64,000 nucleotides of DNA from Treponema vincentii (GCF_010365865.1 NZ_CP048020.1:1674001-1738000); one strand, 5' to 3'; counted from the stretch's first letter, positions 10,142-19,648 are shown. Program-made: numbers and translations. The notes: a model not told the origin generated them from the letters alone.

Positions 10142-11512
10142 TTATTTTTTATCGATGGGATAAAAATGAATGAGTATGAGACCGCATAAACACATGGTTG
10201 CAGCGATCAGCCCTGCAATAAACCTAATAGCAAATATCGTTTTAGGAGGTTGGATTACATCAGCACAGTAACCGGCTGCACTAAGAATTAAGCCCGAAAC
10301 GCCGGTTGAAATAGCCTGTCCGAGCTTACTGGCAAAAGTCCACACTCCGTAATAACAACCTTCGTTGTGTACCGTATCAGGCTGCCACGCGATCGCATCA
10401 GGCAGCATTGCCCAAGGAGTCGCGAAAGCAAAGCCAACCCCAACTCCTGCAGCTACAAACAAGAGTGAAAGGCCGATTACCCCGATACGGTGTCCGATAA
10501 AAAATATAACCATCGTAGAAATACACAATACGGCAAGTCCTACGCAGTATGAAAAATTTTTTCCCAGTATATTTGAGCATTTGGCCGCAACCGGAATAGA
10601 AACGATCGCCGTTACCAGTAAGAGCCCCATAATCGTACTTGAAGACGCTTCCGCTTGGTAAATGTACTTTAGGTAATACACAACCATGCCTTGCAAAAAA
10701 TTGAGTGCAGTAATATGTAGTACAAAAACAGCCAGCAACACCGTGTACGCGGAATTTTTAAATACCGAGCGGTAGGCGGAAAAGAACGCTCCTGTTTTTT
10801 TCTTACCGTTTTTAGGCGGTGCAGCAGACTCTCGCACTGAAAAAAAGGTGATAAGCGTTGCTATTATGATAATACCGCCGATAGCTGCCCCTGCAACCGA
10901 GAAGCCTAAGGCTTTAGACGGAAACATATTGACAATCGGCACCACAATAACAGCACCCATTATCGTACCGATTCCGGCGCACAAAAAACGGTAGGCATTT
11001 AACGAGGTTTGTTCGTTATAATCCGAGGTTAATTCGGGGGTTAAAGCAGAATACGGAATATTCACGAGAGTCATCGTCGTATTTACCAAACAAAGCATCA
11101 ACAGTGCCCACCAAAACAGCGCTGTTTGACCGGTAACCGAAGGCTTGGTAAAAAACAGCCAAAGCGAAAGACCGAACGGAAGCGCTCCGAACAAGAGATA
11201 CGGACGGCGCCTGCCGAATCGGGAACGAGTGTTATCGGAAAGAAAGCCGACAATAGGGTCGGTAACCGCATCCCATATTTTTGCCACCATAATGGCGATA
11301 CCGGCAAGGGCGGGCGCCAGATACACCGTATCGGTAAGATAGGTCAGCGTCCAAAAGCCCATAGCCGTAAAAAACAGATTTCCACCGATGTCGGCAATTC
11401 CGAATCCGAGTTTTTTTCGTACCGGCAACCGTACATCGGCTAAGCATACTTCGGTTATCGGGACTTCTGCACTATCAGCAACAATTTTTTCGCTTATAAT
11501 TTTTTTATTCAT
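10142..11512 (-). CDS. GPH-family (MelB-like) sugar:cation symporter
   Basis: About 456 residues with some 12 hydrophobic segments, the expected size for the glycoside-pentoside-hexuronide:cation symporter family of the MFS. Recognisable family stretches are KLGFGIADIGGNL near the N-terminus, KIWDAVTDPIVGFLSDNTRS (cation-site and loop 2-3 region), FGRRRPYLLFG and NIPYSALTPELTSDYNEQT. I place the start at 11512, where ATGAATAA overlaps the RseC-like stop; an ATG at 11524 is also in frame. The substrate cannot be read from sequence. Transcription is probably shared with the upstream RseC-like gene. Confidence 0.9.
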   Translation of the reverse strand: MNKKIISEKIVADSAEVPITEVCLADVRLPVRKKLGFGIADIGGNLFFTAMGFWTLTYLTDTVYLAPALAGIAIMVAKIWDAVTDPIVGFLSDNTRSRFGRRRPYLLFGALPFGLSLWLFFTKPSVTGQTALFWWALLMLCLVNTTMTLVNIPYSALTPELTSDYNEQTSLNAYRFLCAGIGTIMGAVIVVPIVNMFPSKALGFSVAGAAIGGIIIIATLITFFSVRESAAPPKNGKKKTGAFFSAYRSVFKNSAYTVLLAVFVLHITALNFLQGMVVYYLKYIYQAEASSSTIMGLLLVTAIVSIPVAAKCSNILGKNFSYCVGLAVLCISTMVIFFIGHRIGVIGLSLLFVAAGVGVGFAFATPWAMLPDAIAWQPDTVHNEGCYYGVWTFASKLGQAISTGVSGLILSAAGYCADVIQPPKTIFAIRFIAGLIAATMCLCGLILIHFYPIDKK

Positions 11513-11993
11513 AGACAGTAACAATCTGCGGAAGCGCCCGCTCTTTTAAAATACGACTTATTCCAAAAGCGATGGCAACCCCTGCGGCAAGACCGGCAGC
11601 GATACCGGCTAAAGCCAGCGATTCGTTATGCGTTCGCAAAAAGATTACCGTAAAGGAAAGCATCGAAAGCACGAGCGGAATACCCACTGCGCACAGTCCC
11701 TGAAAACGGGCAGCTTTTTCGGAAATAAAGACACCGACCTTGTTTCCAATCCATAAATCTTTTCCCGAAACGTTCAGCGCATCGACGATGTTGCCCTGTA
11801 CAACCAGCAAACCGTCTTTACTGCCTCCGCCACAAGCATGACAACCGCCGCCGCATGACGCGCATCCGCTGCGGCTATCGGTAGATTTAATGGAACAAAG
11901 ATCTGCTTCGGGCGTATCGTATTCAATAGTCGCAATCTGCATGCCGTTCCGTTTCGTTATCGGCATACGTATCACTCTTCCTATTCTTTCCAT
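11505..11993 (-). CDS. SoxR-reducing/RseC-MucC family membrane protein
   Basis: 162 residues. The N-terminal half has a cysteine cluster (GCASCGGGCHACGGG, about residues 43-57), as in RseC. Two adjacent membrane helices follow (about residues 96-145). RseC/RsxC-linked proteins act on sigma-E anti-sigma factors or on reduction of SoxR in Proteobacteria. In spirochetes the homologue usually lies near electron-transport genes, and its role there is unknown. Here it is followed directly by a symporter gene (8-20 nt overlap). A GGAGG box lies ~11 nt before the ATG. Confidence 0.8.
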   Translation of the reverse strand: MERIGRVIRMPITKRNGMQIATIEYDTPEADLCSIKSTDSRSGCASCGGGCHACGGGSKDGLLVVQGNIVDALNVSGKDLWIGNKVGVFISEKAARFQGLCAVGIPLVLSMLSFTVIFLRTHNESLALAGIAAGLAAGVAIAFGISRILKERALPQIVTVYE

Positions 11994-12029
11994 TTAAAAA
12001 AGCCCTCCAAAATTAAATACGGACATACG

Positions 12030-12930
12030 TTATGATGACTGCGGCACCGCAGCGGCAGGTATTTCGATACGGACCCGTTCTATCGACAGGGCGCCGCCCG
12101 CCCCGTCCAGCTCAATATCCACCCCCTGTATACAGACCCGTTGCCATGTTTCTTGCGGGTACTCAAAAAGACCGGTGCGATATTCCCGAATCTTACCGGA
12201 CGGGGGCATGTCCGCCGACGGAGTCAAAGCTGCCGGTTCGTCCCGCATCCGTGATATAAGCGGTTTTTCTGCTCTGCTGTTCGCAGCATGTTTCTACAGT
12301 TGCAGTCTGCATATCGATATGCACATGATCGGAACCGGAACCGGATAAATCACACTCGGCGGACATCAGCCGCTCATCGGCTGTGGCGGCGCCCGAGCCT
12401 GACCCGACCAATGCGGAGATCCTCCCCGCAAGGAAAAATGCCATAGTCTGTTTTTCGGCGGTTGCAGTTGAAGAAAAATCCGCCACGATAAACGGTGTTT
12501 CTCTTTCTATTTTCGGAAGCAGCGCCTGCATCAACGTAAACGGATTATCCGCTAAAAGCCGGTGGCGCCCTACCCGCCCCAAAATCGAAACAACCGCAAG
12601 TTTTCCCCCATTTCGAGCTGTAAAATAGCGATAACCGGCTCCTAAACTGTGCTCGGGTAGATTACAAGGACGCAGTACAAAAGGCATCTGTGGGAGATTT
12701 TCGACTAAATCTTTCTTTTGAAAGATACAATCCCCGCCGGTGATGCAATCGATCCCCATCTTTCTCAAATAACCGGCGTGTTGTTTGCCCAGCCCGCCCG
12801 CGCCTGTCGCCATACCGGCATTTGCGATAATAAAATCAGGCTGATAGCGGCGCTTAATTTCCGCAATATTTTTTTTAACCGCCCACACGCCCACCTTACC
12901 GGTAATTTCAGCGATATAAAAAATTCTCAC
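12030..12930 (-). pseudogene. YmdB-fold protein lacking metal-binding residues, one frameshift
   Basis: The frame from 12930 aligns along its length with the YmdB/TIGR00282 metallophosphoesterases (cAMP/2',3'-cNMP phosphodiesterases). It then breaks after TGSFDSVGG; removing one base from the C5 run (plus 12202-12206) restores the usual tail (GKIREYRTGLFEYPQE to the stop at 12030), about 299 residues. The scaffold is preserved (PFVLRPCNLPEH, TADER, TAYITDAG), but each ligand motif of the family is replaced. GDI reads AEI, NGEN reads NAGM, GNHxWD reads GGDCIF, DFHAE reads DFSST, and GTHTHV reads GSGSGA. It cannot bind the two metals in the usual way, so a non-catalytic role is likely. It overlaps the TPR gene upstream by 4 nt. 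Confidence 0.8.
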
Positions 12931-13484
12931 AGTTCGTTCCGCTTTTGTACCAGCGTATTCGGATTTTTTAATGCCAGTCTGTCGATTATTTTAGTGCATT
13001 TTTTGGCAAGCTTTTTGTTCCCCAATATCGTATAGGTATCGCGTAAATTAAAAAGCGTATCCTCTGAATCGGGAGCAAGCGTCAAGGCTGATTCAAAAGC
13101 GCGGCGGGCTTGTTCGTATTTTTCTTCATTAAAAAGGAGCGTACCGTAGTTATTCCAGATACGGCCGTTTTCGGTCTCCAGCTCAAGCGCTTTCGTATAT
13201 GCAAGCCGTGAAGCCTCCATTTCGCCGGTTTCATGGAGAACAACACCGAGCGTATCCCAAATGTCGGCATCAAAGGGATTGCAACGCGCTGCCTCGTAGA
13301 GTGCATAGCGAGAGTTATCTTTATCATCAAGCGCATAGTAGCTGAGCCCCAAATTAAACCACATTAAGCTGCTGTACGGTTCAAGCTGTAAACCGCGGCG
13401 AAGGCATGCTATCGCTTCGCTATGGCATCCTTCGGCAGCGAGCATCACTGCACTGTCATTAAAAAAATCGGCTGTCTCTTGCAT
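12927..13484 (-). CDS. TPR-repeat protein
   Basis: 185 residues made of about four to five 34-residue tetratricopeptide repeats (for example GLQLEPYSSLMWFNLGLSYY, ALELETENGRIWNNYGTLLF). There is no signal peptide or membrane helix, so it is probably a cytoplasmic protein-protein scaffold. The stop overlaps the start of the YmdB-like gene by 4 nt, which argues that the two products work together. The partner and function are not known. Confidence 0.85.
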   Translation of the reverse strand: MQETADFFNDSAVMLAAEGCHSEAIACLRRGLQLEPYSSLMWFNLGLSYYALDDKDNSRYALYEAARCNPFDADIWDTLGVVLHETGEMEASRLAYTKALELETENGRIWNNYGTLLFNEEKYEQARRAFESALTLAPDSEDTLFNLRDTYTILGNKKLAKKCTKIIDRLALKNPNTLVQKRNEL

Positions 13485-13592
13485 ATCTAAAATATATACT
13501 ATTTAATGAAAGAACTCAATCGATATTACCTTACAGCCCTGCATATTCCGGTTTACTAAATCTATTACCTCTGCATTGGCCATATTGCGCCG

Positions 13593-14957
13593 TTAGATGA
13601 GAGACAAAAGCCAATCTTTTAAATCCTTTGCTGACGAACATTCAAGCACAGGTTCATTCGTTATTTGAGGATTATACTTCAGGCGAGAGGGTATCGACGG
13701 GTATATTCCCGTTGCCGTCCTAACCGCTTCAGTGTAGAAAGCGGGATGAGTTATTTCCGGAGTAATCATAATACAGGAATGCGCAGTGTGCTCATCGGAT
13801 ACCCAACGGGGAAGCAAACCGGTATCCGTAAAAAAACTTTCGATCATTTTATCCGATTCCGATAAACCATTTTTTACTGTGTTCCAGGCCTGCCATATTT
13901 CCGCAACATAGGGACTGATAATATACCCTGTTCGATCTTTACAATCTCTCATTGCCTCCAATACAGAATCTTGGTTAAATCGAAATGAGGCGATACTTGG
14001 AGTAGATTTCTTAGAAGCCTCGTGTGCATACAGCATTTTAAAGCGTGTATATTCTCTCTCGTGCTCTATTTCAGGGGCATGACAAGTAGAATCGACCGTC
14101 GTAATAAAACCGTTTATAGGTGTACCCATCTTCTGCGCAACTACGGCGGCACTGAGGGCATTCGGCTGCTTTAACGGGACTCCGATAATCAAACGGGGAT
14201 GCTCAATACTGTTATCATAGCCGGCTCGTGAAAGTGCCGTCAATGCAGCATACATACAGCAGCACACTTGCGATAGCAGATAATCGATATGCGCTACATG
14301 GGGTATAAACAGCTCCATCGAACCGGTAATATCAGCATCTGACACCGTCTCTTGAATTATAGTCTTACAATCTGCCAAAGAACCGTTGACTCCAAAGATA
14401 TGAATGTTTTCAGGGAGCAAAAGGAATTGCTGTTTTACCATGGGCTGAAAAGCATCCTTTGAATTTTTAGGATATAAAAAGGTTGCATGAATATCCTCAA
14501 ACTCAGAAAAAGCTTTTGCAAGTGAAAGCGTTTCAAGCTCTGTCCCCGCAAAAAGAATATGCACCGGCTGCCCGTTGAGCTGGTAGAAATAATCGACCAA
14601 CTGCGCAGTAAAACGTGCACCGAAATCGGCATAGGAACCGCCATCTCCGTGGGTCAGTTCAGCGATATAAGTACGCGGATCAATCGGAAACACCGGAACT
14701 CTAAATGGAAATGCGCGGACGATAAGAGTATACAAATCGGATTCAGGAATAGCATCCCGAAAAAATGATCTGAACACTTCAAACGCAACATCGCGGAAGG
14801 ACGGCGGAGGATTTTTATATATTAAAGAATCGGGTAAAAGCGGTATCTGCCGGGGAAGATAATTACCTCCTTCCGCATTGTGTGTTTTTAACAGCATTTC
14901 TAAAGGAACGCATACGGACGGATCTCTTATATTATAAAAAGATATGGACGGCTGCAT
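13593..14957 (-). CDS. Threonine-synthase-like protein without PLP lysine
   Basis: 454 residues, the length of fungal/Proteobacterial-type threonine synthase. The N-terminal ThrC domain and the closing region align by eye. The PLP motif HGPTLAFKDFGARF is here HGDGGSYADFGARF, so the Schiff-base lysine is an alanine. The phosphate-binding SGDTG loop is replaced by AGTELET, and the family segment around GVPLKQPNALSAAVVAQKMG is retained. It therefore should not act as a normal threonine synthase. It stands alone, with no other threonine pathway gene nearby. A paralogue elsewhere may supply the activity; this is inference. Confidence 0.75.
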   Translation of the reverse strand: MQPSISFYNIRDPSVCVPLEMLLKTHNAEGGNYLPRQIPLLPDSLIYKNPPPSFRDVAFEVFRSFFRDAIPESDLYTLIVRAFPFRVPVFPIDPRTYIAELTHGDGGSYADFGARFTAQLVDYFYQLNGQPVHILFAGTELETLSLAKAFSEFEDIHATFLYPKNSKDAFQPMVKQQFLLLPENIHIFGVNGSLADCKTIIQETVSDADITGSMELFIPHVAHIDYLLSQVCCCMYAALTALSRAGYDNSIEHPRLIIGVPLKQPNALSAAVVAQKMGTPINGFITTVDSTCHAPEIEHEREYTRFKMLYAHEASKKSTPSIASFRFNQDSVLEAMRDCKDRTGYIISPYVAEIWQAWNTVKNGLSESDKMIESFFTDTGLLPRWVSDEHTAHSCIMITPEITHPAFYTEAVRTATGIYPSIPSRLKYNPQITNEPVLECSSAKDLKDWLLSLI

Positions 14958-15179
14958 ATCCCTTTATAGCATAGATATACGGTGATTTCAATCGTAAAAG
15001 GTATATTTTTAGGGCAAACATATTCTTTGCCTTATTCAGCAGCGATAAAAAGAGCGTGTAACATACATCGTCATATCCTTTTTCTTCTTCGCGCCGGTTA
15101 AGTATATGCTCCTTATACGCAAAGAGGTTAAAAAAATCGTATAGCCTGCTGCCGTGTTCGCAAAATTGTATATTCATAT
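14932..15179 (-). CDS. Small hypothetical ORF, doubtful
   Basis: An 82-codon frame from an ATG at 15179 lies in the gap between the dihydropyrimidinase and threonine-synthase-like genes and runs 26 nt into the latter. The product (begins MNIQFCEHGSRLYDFF) is rich in Leu, Tyr and Lys and matches no family I recognise. GAGGTTCCC precedes the ATG but is a poor ribosome site. It may be a chance frame. Confidence 0.25.
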
Positions 15180-15208
15180 GGGAACCTCTAAAAAACGAGC
15201 TGTTGCAT

Positions 15209-16614
15209 TTAAAACGGCGGTTTTCTAAATATGAATTGTCCCCTACCCTTCTCACCTAAAAATTTGTTCTCCTTTACGATTAATTCTCCGCGGCTGAATA
15301 CGGAGTCGATTGCGCATTGTACCCTCATTCCTTCATAGGTGCAGTAATCGCAGGCGCTTTTCAGGTTCTTCTTTGTCAGCACTTCTTCGGCATTCGGATT
15401 GATAATCGTAATGTCGGCATCGGCGCCGGGCAAAAGGCAGCCTTTTTTGAGGATACATACCGAAGATGCGCGCAGGATTTGCCGCCATCACCTGTACGAA
15501 CCGTTCAAGCGAAATCCGCTTTTTTTGTACGCCTTCGGAGAAAATAATCCGCACTCGCTCTTCGATACCCGGAGCGCCGCCCGGCCCTTTGGTAAAATCG
15601 CCCTTGGTATCCATCTTCTCTTTTAACAGGAAGGGACAATGGTCGGTTGCAACGACTTGGATATCACCGTTTGCAAGACCGATCCAGAGCGCTTCTATAT
15701 CCTGCTTTCTGCGCAGGGGGCGGCGCCATGATATATTTCAGCCCTTCGATATTTTCAGGATCATCGGGACTGCCGTTCTCATTTCCGTATTTTTCTTCCG
15801 AAAGCGTCAGATACTGCGTACAGGTTTCTACAAACAGCCGATTAACGTGCTGCCGTCCCTCTACCACGCTGATAAGCGCCTCTCCCGTAGAAAGGTGTAC
15901 AATGTACAGCGGCGCATCCTTTACCATTTCCGAAAAATGAATAAGGCGGGAAACAGCCTCGGCTTCCGTTTCGTTAGGCCGACTGCGCGCATGGTAAATA
16001 GGCAGCATTTTATTTTCTTTTACAAATTTTGACCGGAGATAATTGATAAGCGAATCGTTTTCCGAATGCACGGTTAAAATGCCGCCCGCTTCTTTCACGG
16101 TTTGCAGCAAGCGGTAAAAGCCCGTATCGTCAATTTTAAATCCGTAGGTCGTATAAGCCTTAAAGCTCGTAATACCTTCATTTTTAATGATGCCGGATAG
16201 CTCCTGCAAAATTGCATCATCCACATGCTGAATAACACCGTGAAAGCTGTAGTCGATAACCGCTTTTTTTGCAAGCTCATGGTATCGGTCTATGGAATAA
16301 TGCAAGTTGCATCCGGCGGGGCCGAAAGAGATATGGTCGATAACGGAGGTCGTGCCGCCGCAGGCTGCTGCAACGGTGCCGGTGTAAAAGTCATCGACGG
16401 CGCGGTACTGCGGAGACTGCTGCAACTCAAGATGTGTATGAGCATCAATCAGCCCCGGCATGACATAACAGCCGGGAACTTCATACACGACATCAAAATC
16501 GACGGGATTAAAATGCCCGATTCCGGTTATCTTGCTGCCGGTTATTGCAATATCCGCCTTAAATGTATCATTTTCGGTTACGAGCGTACCGCCCGTTATC
16601 AATGTCTTTTTCAC
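15209..16614 (-). pseudogene. hydA: Dihydropyrimidinase/hydantoinase, two frameshifts
   Basis: Three frames together give a complete cyclic-amidohydrolase of about 467 residues, the normal dihydropyrimidinase length. Visible are the HxH metal pair (GLIDAHTHLE), the carbamylated lysine site (TSFKAYTTYG), the metal His sites (VHSEND, VHLSTGEAL) and the catalytic Asp in VVATDHCPF. The frame breaks in a C5 run (plus G5 at 15716-15720) and again in an A6 run (plus T6 at 15443-15448). Removing one base at each restores the protein, and the total length is a multiple of three plus two. The enzyme would open dihydrouracil or hydantoin rings. Both breaks are in homopolymers, so either recent decay or sequence error is possible. 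Confidence 0.88.
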
Positions 16615-16692
16615 AATTCCTCCTTATCTATGGACAGCTCTAAAAGCCCTGTTAGATTTTTAGAGTTACCTCTATGCAACTTTTCATATACG

Positions 16693-16734
16693 AAAAATGC
16701 CGATCAGACTTACGATGACCCAATCGGCATTTTT
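16693..16734 (-). terminator. Bidirectional terminator after cyuA-like gene
   Basis: A perfect 12-bp inverted repeat (AAAAATGCCGAT / ATCGGCATTTTT) with T runs on both strands lies just past the stop of the cysteine-desulfidase-like gene. Confidence 0.8.
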
Positions 16735-16745
16735 GTATTTAATTT

Positions 16746-18041
16746 TTAATCGTCGTCCACCATAATGCGCAAAATCACCTTATCGGTTTCCCTCATACCG
16801 TCGGCAGCAACGGCGCCTACACCGGCGATGGTCTTTTCTATGTCGCCTTTTACGATACCTTCACCGGGTTCAAACACTCGGTTCTGCATTGCAAGATAAT
16901 GCGCATTCAGCGCTGCATCAACCGATGTGGCAATCTTCGAGGCACACGAGGGCTTGGCACCGTCACAGACAATTCCCGACACAACTGCAAGGGTGTTAGT
17001 GATGGTCTCGCATACCTGTTCATAGCTTCCGCCTGAAAGATACGTAACGGCAGCCCCGCTCCCGCATGCAGCGCTGACAGCTCCGCAATAGGCGGAAAGT
17101 CGGCCGATCCGCGTTTTTTGGTGAATCGCAATCAAGTTGCTGACCAACAGACCGCGCAACAGCTTATCATGCGGGAGCTTTTTTTCTTCGGCAAACACGA
17201 TAACCGGTAGCGACGCCGTCAAGCCCTGATTGCCGCTGCCCGAATTGGTAACAACCGGCAAGGTACAGCCGCTCATGCGGGCATCGGAACCCGCAGCGGC
17301 GGCGGCCTGCGCACGGATTTTTAGGGTAACGGCCTGCTCAGTCTCGGCAGCCTTTAGGAGATTCGCCCCCGCATTAATACCGTAGCGGTGCTCCAATCCT
17401 TCCTGCGCGATGCGGGTATTATAATCGATCTGGCGTTCCAGTATCGGGCGGACGCGGTCAAGGTTTATCGTATCGGCAAACTCAAGGATCTTTTTTACCG
17501 ATAAGCCCAACCGGTCGGTCAACGCGGCATTTGCACTAGCCGGATCAAACGGAACGGATAACACATCTTTTCCGTTTTTGGTTGTGTGCACGATATTCGT
17601 ATGCTGATGGATAATCTCAACCGATGCGCTGTCGGCGCCGGCAAAAACTTCTACAATAAAATGCAGAGAAGCCACCGTATCCAAAAGGGAAACTTTACAA
17701 GGAACTTTTTCCAAAAATTCCTTTGTGCGAGCGATATCGGCTTCGGTTATGTCGGCAAGAACCTCAAGTCCCTTATCGGGATTACCGCCGATAATGCCGA
17801 TTGCCGCCGCCGCCGGAATTCCCTTCATATTGCCCGAATTAGGGACGGTAACACTCTTTACATTTTTAATAATGTTACCGCTGCTTTTGATGCACACACG
17901 GTCGGGAATCTTACCGAGCAACGCACGGGCATGAGCGCCCGCATACGCTATAGCAATCGGTTCGGTACAGCCGAGCGCAGGAACCAGCTCTTCTTGAAGG
18001 ATCGCAATGAATTGATTACAGTCAAAGTCCGTAAGTTCCAT
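16746..18041 (-). CDS. cyuA: L-cysteine desulfidase / serine dehydratase-like protein (UPF0597)
   Basis: 431 residues, the full length of the UPF0597/CyuA family, which degrades L-cysteine (or L-serine) to pyruvate, ammonia and sulfide (or water) using a [4Fe-4S] cluster. Conserved cysteines appear in LGCTEPIA (N-terminus), SGCTLPVVTNSGSGNQG and VCDGAKPSCASKIA. It lies 3 nt behind the DAACS symporter gene, with a terminator after it. This gives a two-gene uptake-and-breakdown operon for a small amino acid. Cysteine is the most likely substrate by analogy with cyuPA of enterics, but serine or threonine cannot be excluded. Confidence 0.85.
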   Translation of the reverse strand: MELTDFDCNQFIAILQEELVPALGCTEPIAIAYAGAHARALLGKIPDRVCIKSSGNIIKNVKSVTVPNSGNMKGIPAAAAIGIIGGNPDKGLEVLADITEADIARTKEFLEKVPCKVSLLDTVASLHFIVEVFAGADSASVEIIHQHTNIVHTTKNGKDVLSVPFDPASANAALTDRLGLSVKKILEFADTINLDRVRPILERQIDYNTRIAQEGLEHRYGINAGANLLKAAETEQAVTLKIRAQAAAAAGSDARMSGCTLPVVTNSGSGNQGLTASLPVIVFAEEKKLPHDKLLRGLLVSNLIAIHQKTRIGRLSAYCGAVSAACGSGAAVTYLSGGSYEQVCETITNTLAVVSGIVCDGAKPSCASKIATSVDAALNAHYLAMQNRVFEPGEGIVKGDIEKTIAGVGAVAADGMRETDKVILRIMVDDD

Positions 18042-18044
18042 ACC

Positions 18045-19232
18045 TTACGCCTGTTTTAACGTTCCGTCCGGTTTATAGAACACACCGCGCAGAATAAGCG
18101 CAAGCGCTCCGTCTCCGGTTACATTGCAGGCTGTACCGAAGCTGTCCTGTAGGGCGAAGATGGCGATCAATAAGCCGGTACCGATTTCGTCAAAACCGAG
18201 TATGCTGATAACGATACCGAGCGAAGCCATAACCGTTCCGCCGGGTACGCCGGGCGCTCCGACAGCGAATACACCGAACAGGAATGAGAACAAGACCATT
18301 GTCCCGATTGGAGGAACCGCCCCGTACAACATCTGAGATATCGTCATTGCAAAGAATGTTTCGGTAAGAACGGAACCGCACAAATGGGTTGTTGCTCCCA
18401 GCGGGATAGCAAAGTCAACGATATCGGACGGAAGAGCACTGGATTTATGAGCACAGCGTAAGGCAACCGGCAAGGTCGCCGCGCTCGACATCGTACCGAC
18501 TGCGGTGGCATACGCAGGGCCGTAGTGCTTTACCACTTCAAGCGGATTTTGCTTTGAAACCGCACCGCCGATGAGGTACAACAGCGTCATCCAGATAAAA
18601 TGACCGATGAGTACAATAATGATAACTTTCAAGAATACGGGAAGCTGGCGGGTTAAGCTACCGCTGTATGCAAGTTCGGCGAAGGTTGTCGCAATAAAGA
18701 ACGGCAGTATCGGTACGATAACGCGGTTGACGATTTCAAGCACCATTGCCTGAATCTCTTTTAAGAGTTTTTCAACCGTCGCAGCTTTTGTCCAAATAAC
18801 CGAAATACCGGCCAAGATAGCCAATACCAGTGCGGTCATAACCGGCATAATCGGCTGTATGTTCAGCGAGAACGCCGTAGAGGGTATTTCCACCAATTCG
18901 GCAGCCTGTGCAGGAATATGCAGGAACGGAATAAGAATATATCCTGCTACAGTCGAAAACAGGGATGCTCCGACTGCGGACAAATACGATATCAGCAAAA
19001 AGACGCCGAGCATTTTGCCTGCATTTGCTTTTAAATCGCAAATAGCCGGAGCAATAAAACCGAAGATAACGAGTGGAACGGCAAAAAAGATCAGCGAACC
19101 GAGCAACCTTTTAATGGTCGCAATAATCCCCATTACCGGAGCGGGTACAAACAACCCGAGCAACACACCGGCAAGAATCCCTAACGCAAGCTGCGGTAAC
19201 AGTCCCAATTTTCTACCGCTTTGTTTTTCCAT
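18045..19232 (-). CDS. DAACS-family amino acid:cation symporter
   Basis: About 395 residues from the ATG at 19232, which follows a GGGGGA ribosome site. A longer frame to 19433 is rejected because a consensus promoter lies inside it. It belongs to the dicarboxylate/amino acid:cation symporter family (GltP/SstT-like). It has about eight hydrophobic helices, the serine-rich re-entrant loop GTMSSAATLPVALRC, and the GATTHLCGSV and GVPGGTVMASLG segments. With the cysteine-desulfidase-like gene 3 nt downstream it probably imports cysteine, serine or threonine. Confidence 0.9.
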   Translation of the reverse strand: MEKQSGRKLGLLPQLALGILAGVLLGLFVPAPVMGIIATIKRLLGSLIFFAVPLVIFGFIAPAICDLKANAGKMLGVFLLISYLSAVGASLFSTVAGYILIPFLHIPAQAAELVEIPSTAFSLNIQPIMPVMTALVLAILAGISVIWTKAATVEKLLKEIQAMVLEIVNRVIVPILPFFIATTFAELAYSGSLTRQLPVFLKVIIIVLIGHFIWMTLLYLIGGAVSKQNPLEVVKHYGPAYATAVGTMSSAATLPVALRCAHKSSALPSDIVDFAIPLGATTHLCGSVLTETFFAMTISQMLYGAVPPIGTMVLFSFLFGVFAVGAPGVPGGTVMASLGIVISILGFDEIGTGLLIAIFALQDSFGTACNVTGDGALALILRGVFYKPDGTLKQA

Positions 19233-19313
19233 AATAGAATCCCCCATAAACATTTTTGTAGGCAGTGAATGCCCGTTCATTAACATGAAGCAGGGCAACT
19301 CACAACAGAAGAC

Positions 19314-19343
19314 ATTATATACCCGCTGTTTTACACTTGTCAA
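19314..19343 (-). promoter_or_regulatory. Sigma-70-type promoter of the symporter/cyuA operon
   Basis: On the minus strand TTGACA (19338-19343) is separated by 18 nt from TATAAT (19314-19319). This predicts a transcript start near 19307 and a leader of about 75 nt before the GGGGGA site. Confidence 0.75.
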
Positions 19344-19410
19344 ATTATAAATGAGTTTCTTTGCGCAAACATCGCGTATTAACGTGTGAGCGTTCTGTGC
19401 ACGAATTAAA

Positions 19411-19448
19411 CAACTTCCAAAGTTGATTTGCAATCCGCTTTAGCGGAT
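19411..19448. promoter_or_regulatory. Two palindromes upstream of the promoter
   Basis: CAACTT-cca-AAGTTG (19411-19425) and ATCCGCT-tt-AGCGGAT (19433-19448) lie 70-105 bp upstream of the -35 box. They could be operator sites for the symporter/cyuA operon. The gap 19233-19564 holds these, the promoter and no credible gene. Confidence 0.35.
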
Positions 19449-19564
19449 ATTATAAATTATTCCTTTACAGAACAGAACCAGAGGCTCTGATACTTTGTTC
19501 AATTGTTCAATTTTAAAGAACGTTTAAAAAATATATATTTTCATACTTGACTTTTGAGGGTATT

Positions 19565-19648
19565 ATGGAAGAGAACTTCACCGCGAATGTTATTCGGAAA
19601 AACAAATGTGTGAAGCGAAATTATGAGGAATGGTCGAAAAGGTGTTAG
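19565..19648 (+). CDS. Short ORF, probably a truncated gene fragment
   Basis: ATG at 19565, with GAGGG 5 nt upstream, opens 27 codons (starts MEENFTANVIRKNK) and stops in TGTTAG. The stop lies inside GTTAGAT (19644-19650), which fits the integron core GTTRRRY. The ORF may therefore be the 5' end of a gene cut by cassette insertion. No family recognised. Confidence 0.3.
   Translation: MEENFTANVIRKNKCVKRNYEEWSKRC

Noticed and set aside
18045-19433. Longer symporter start at 19433
   Set aside because: A consensus promoter (19314-19343) lies inside the extension and a strong ribosome site precedes the ATG at 19232.
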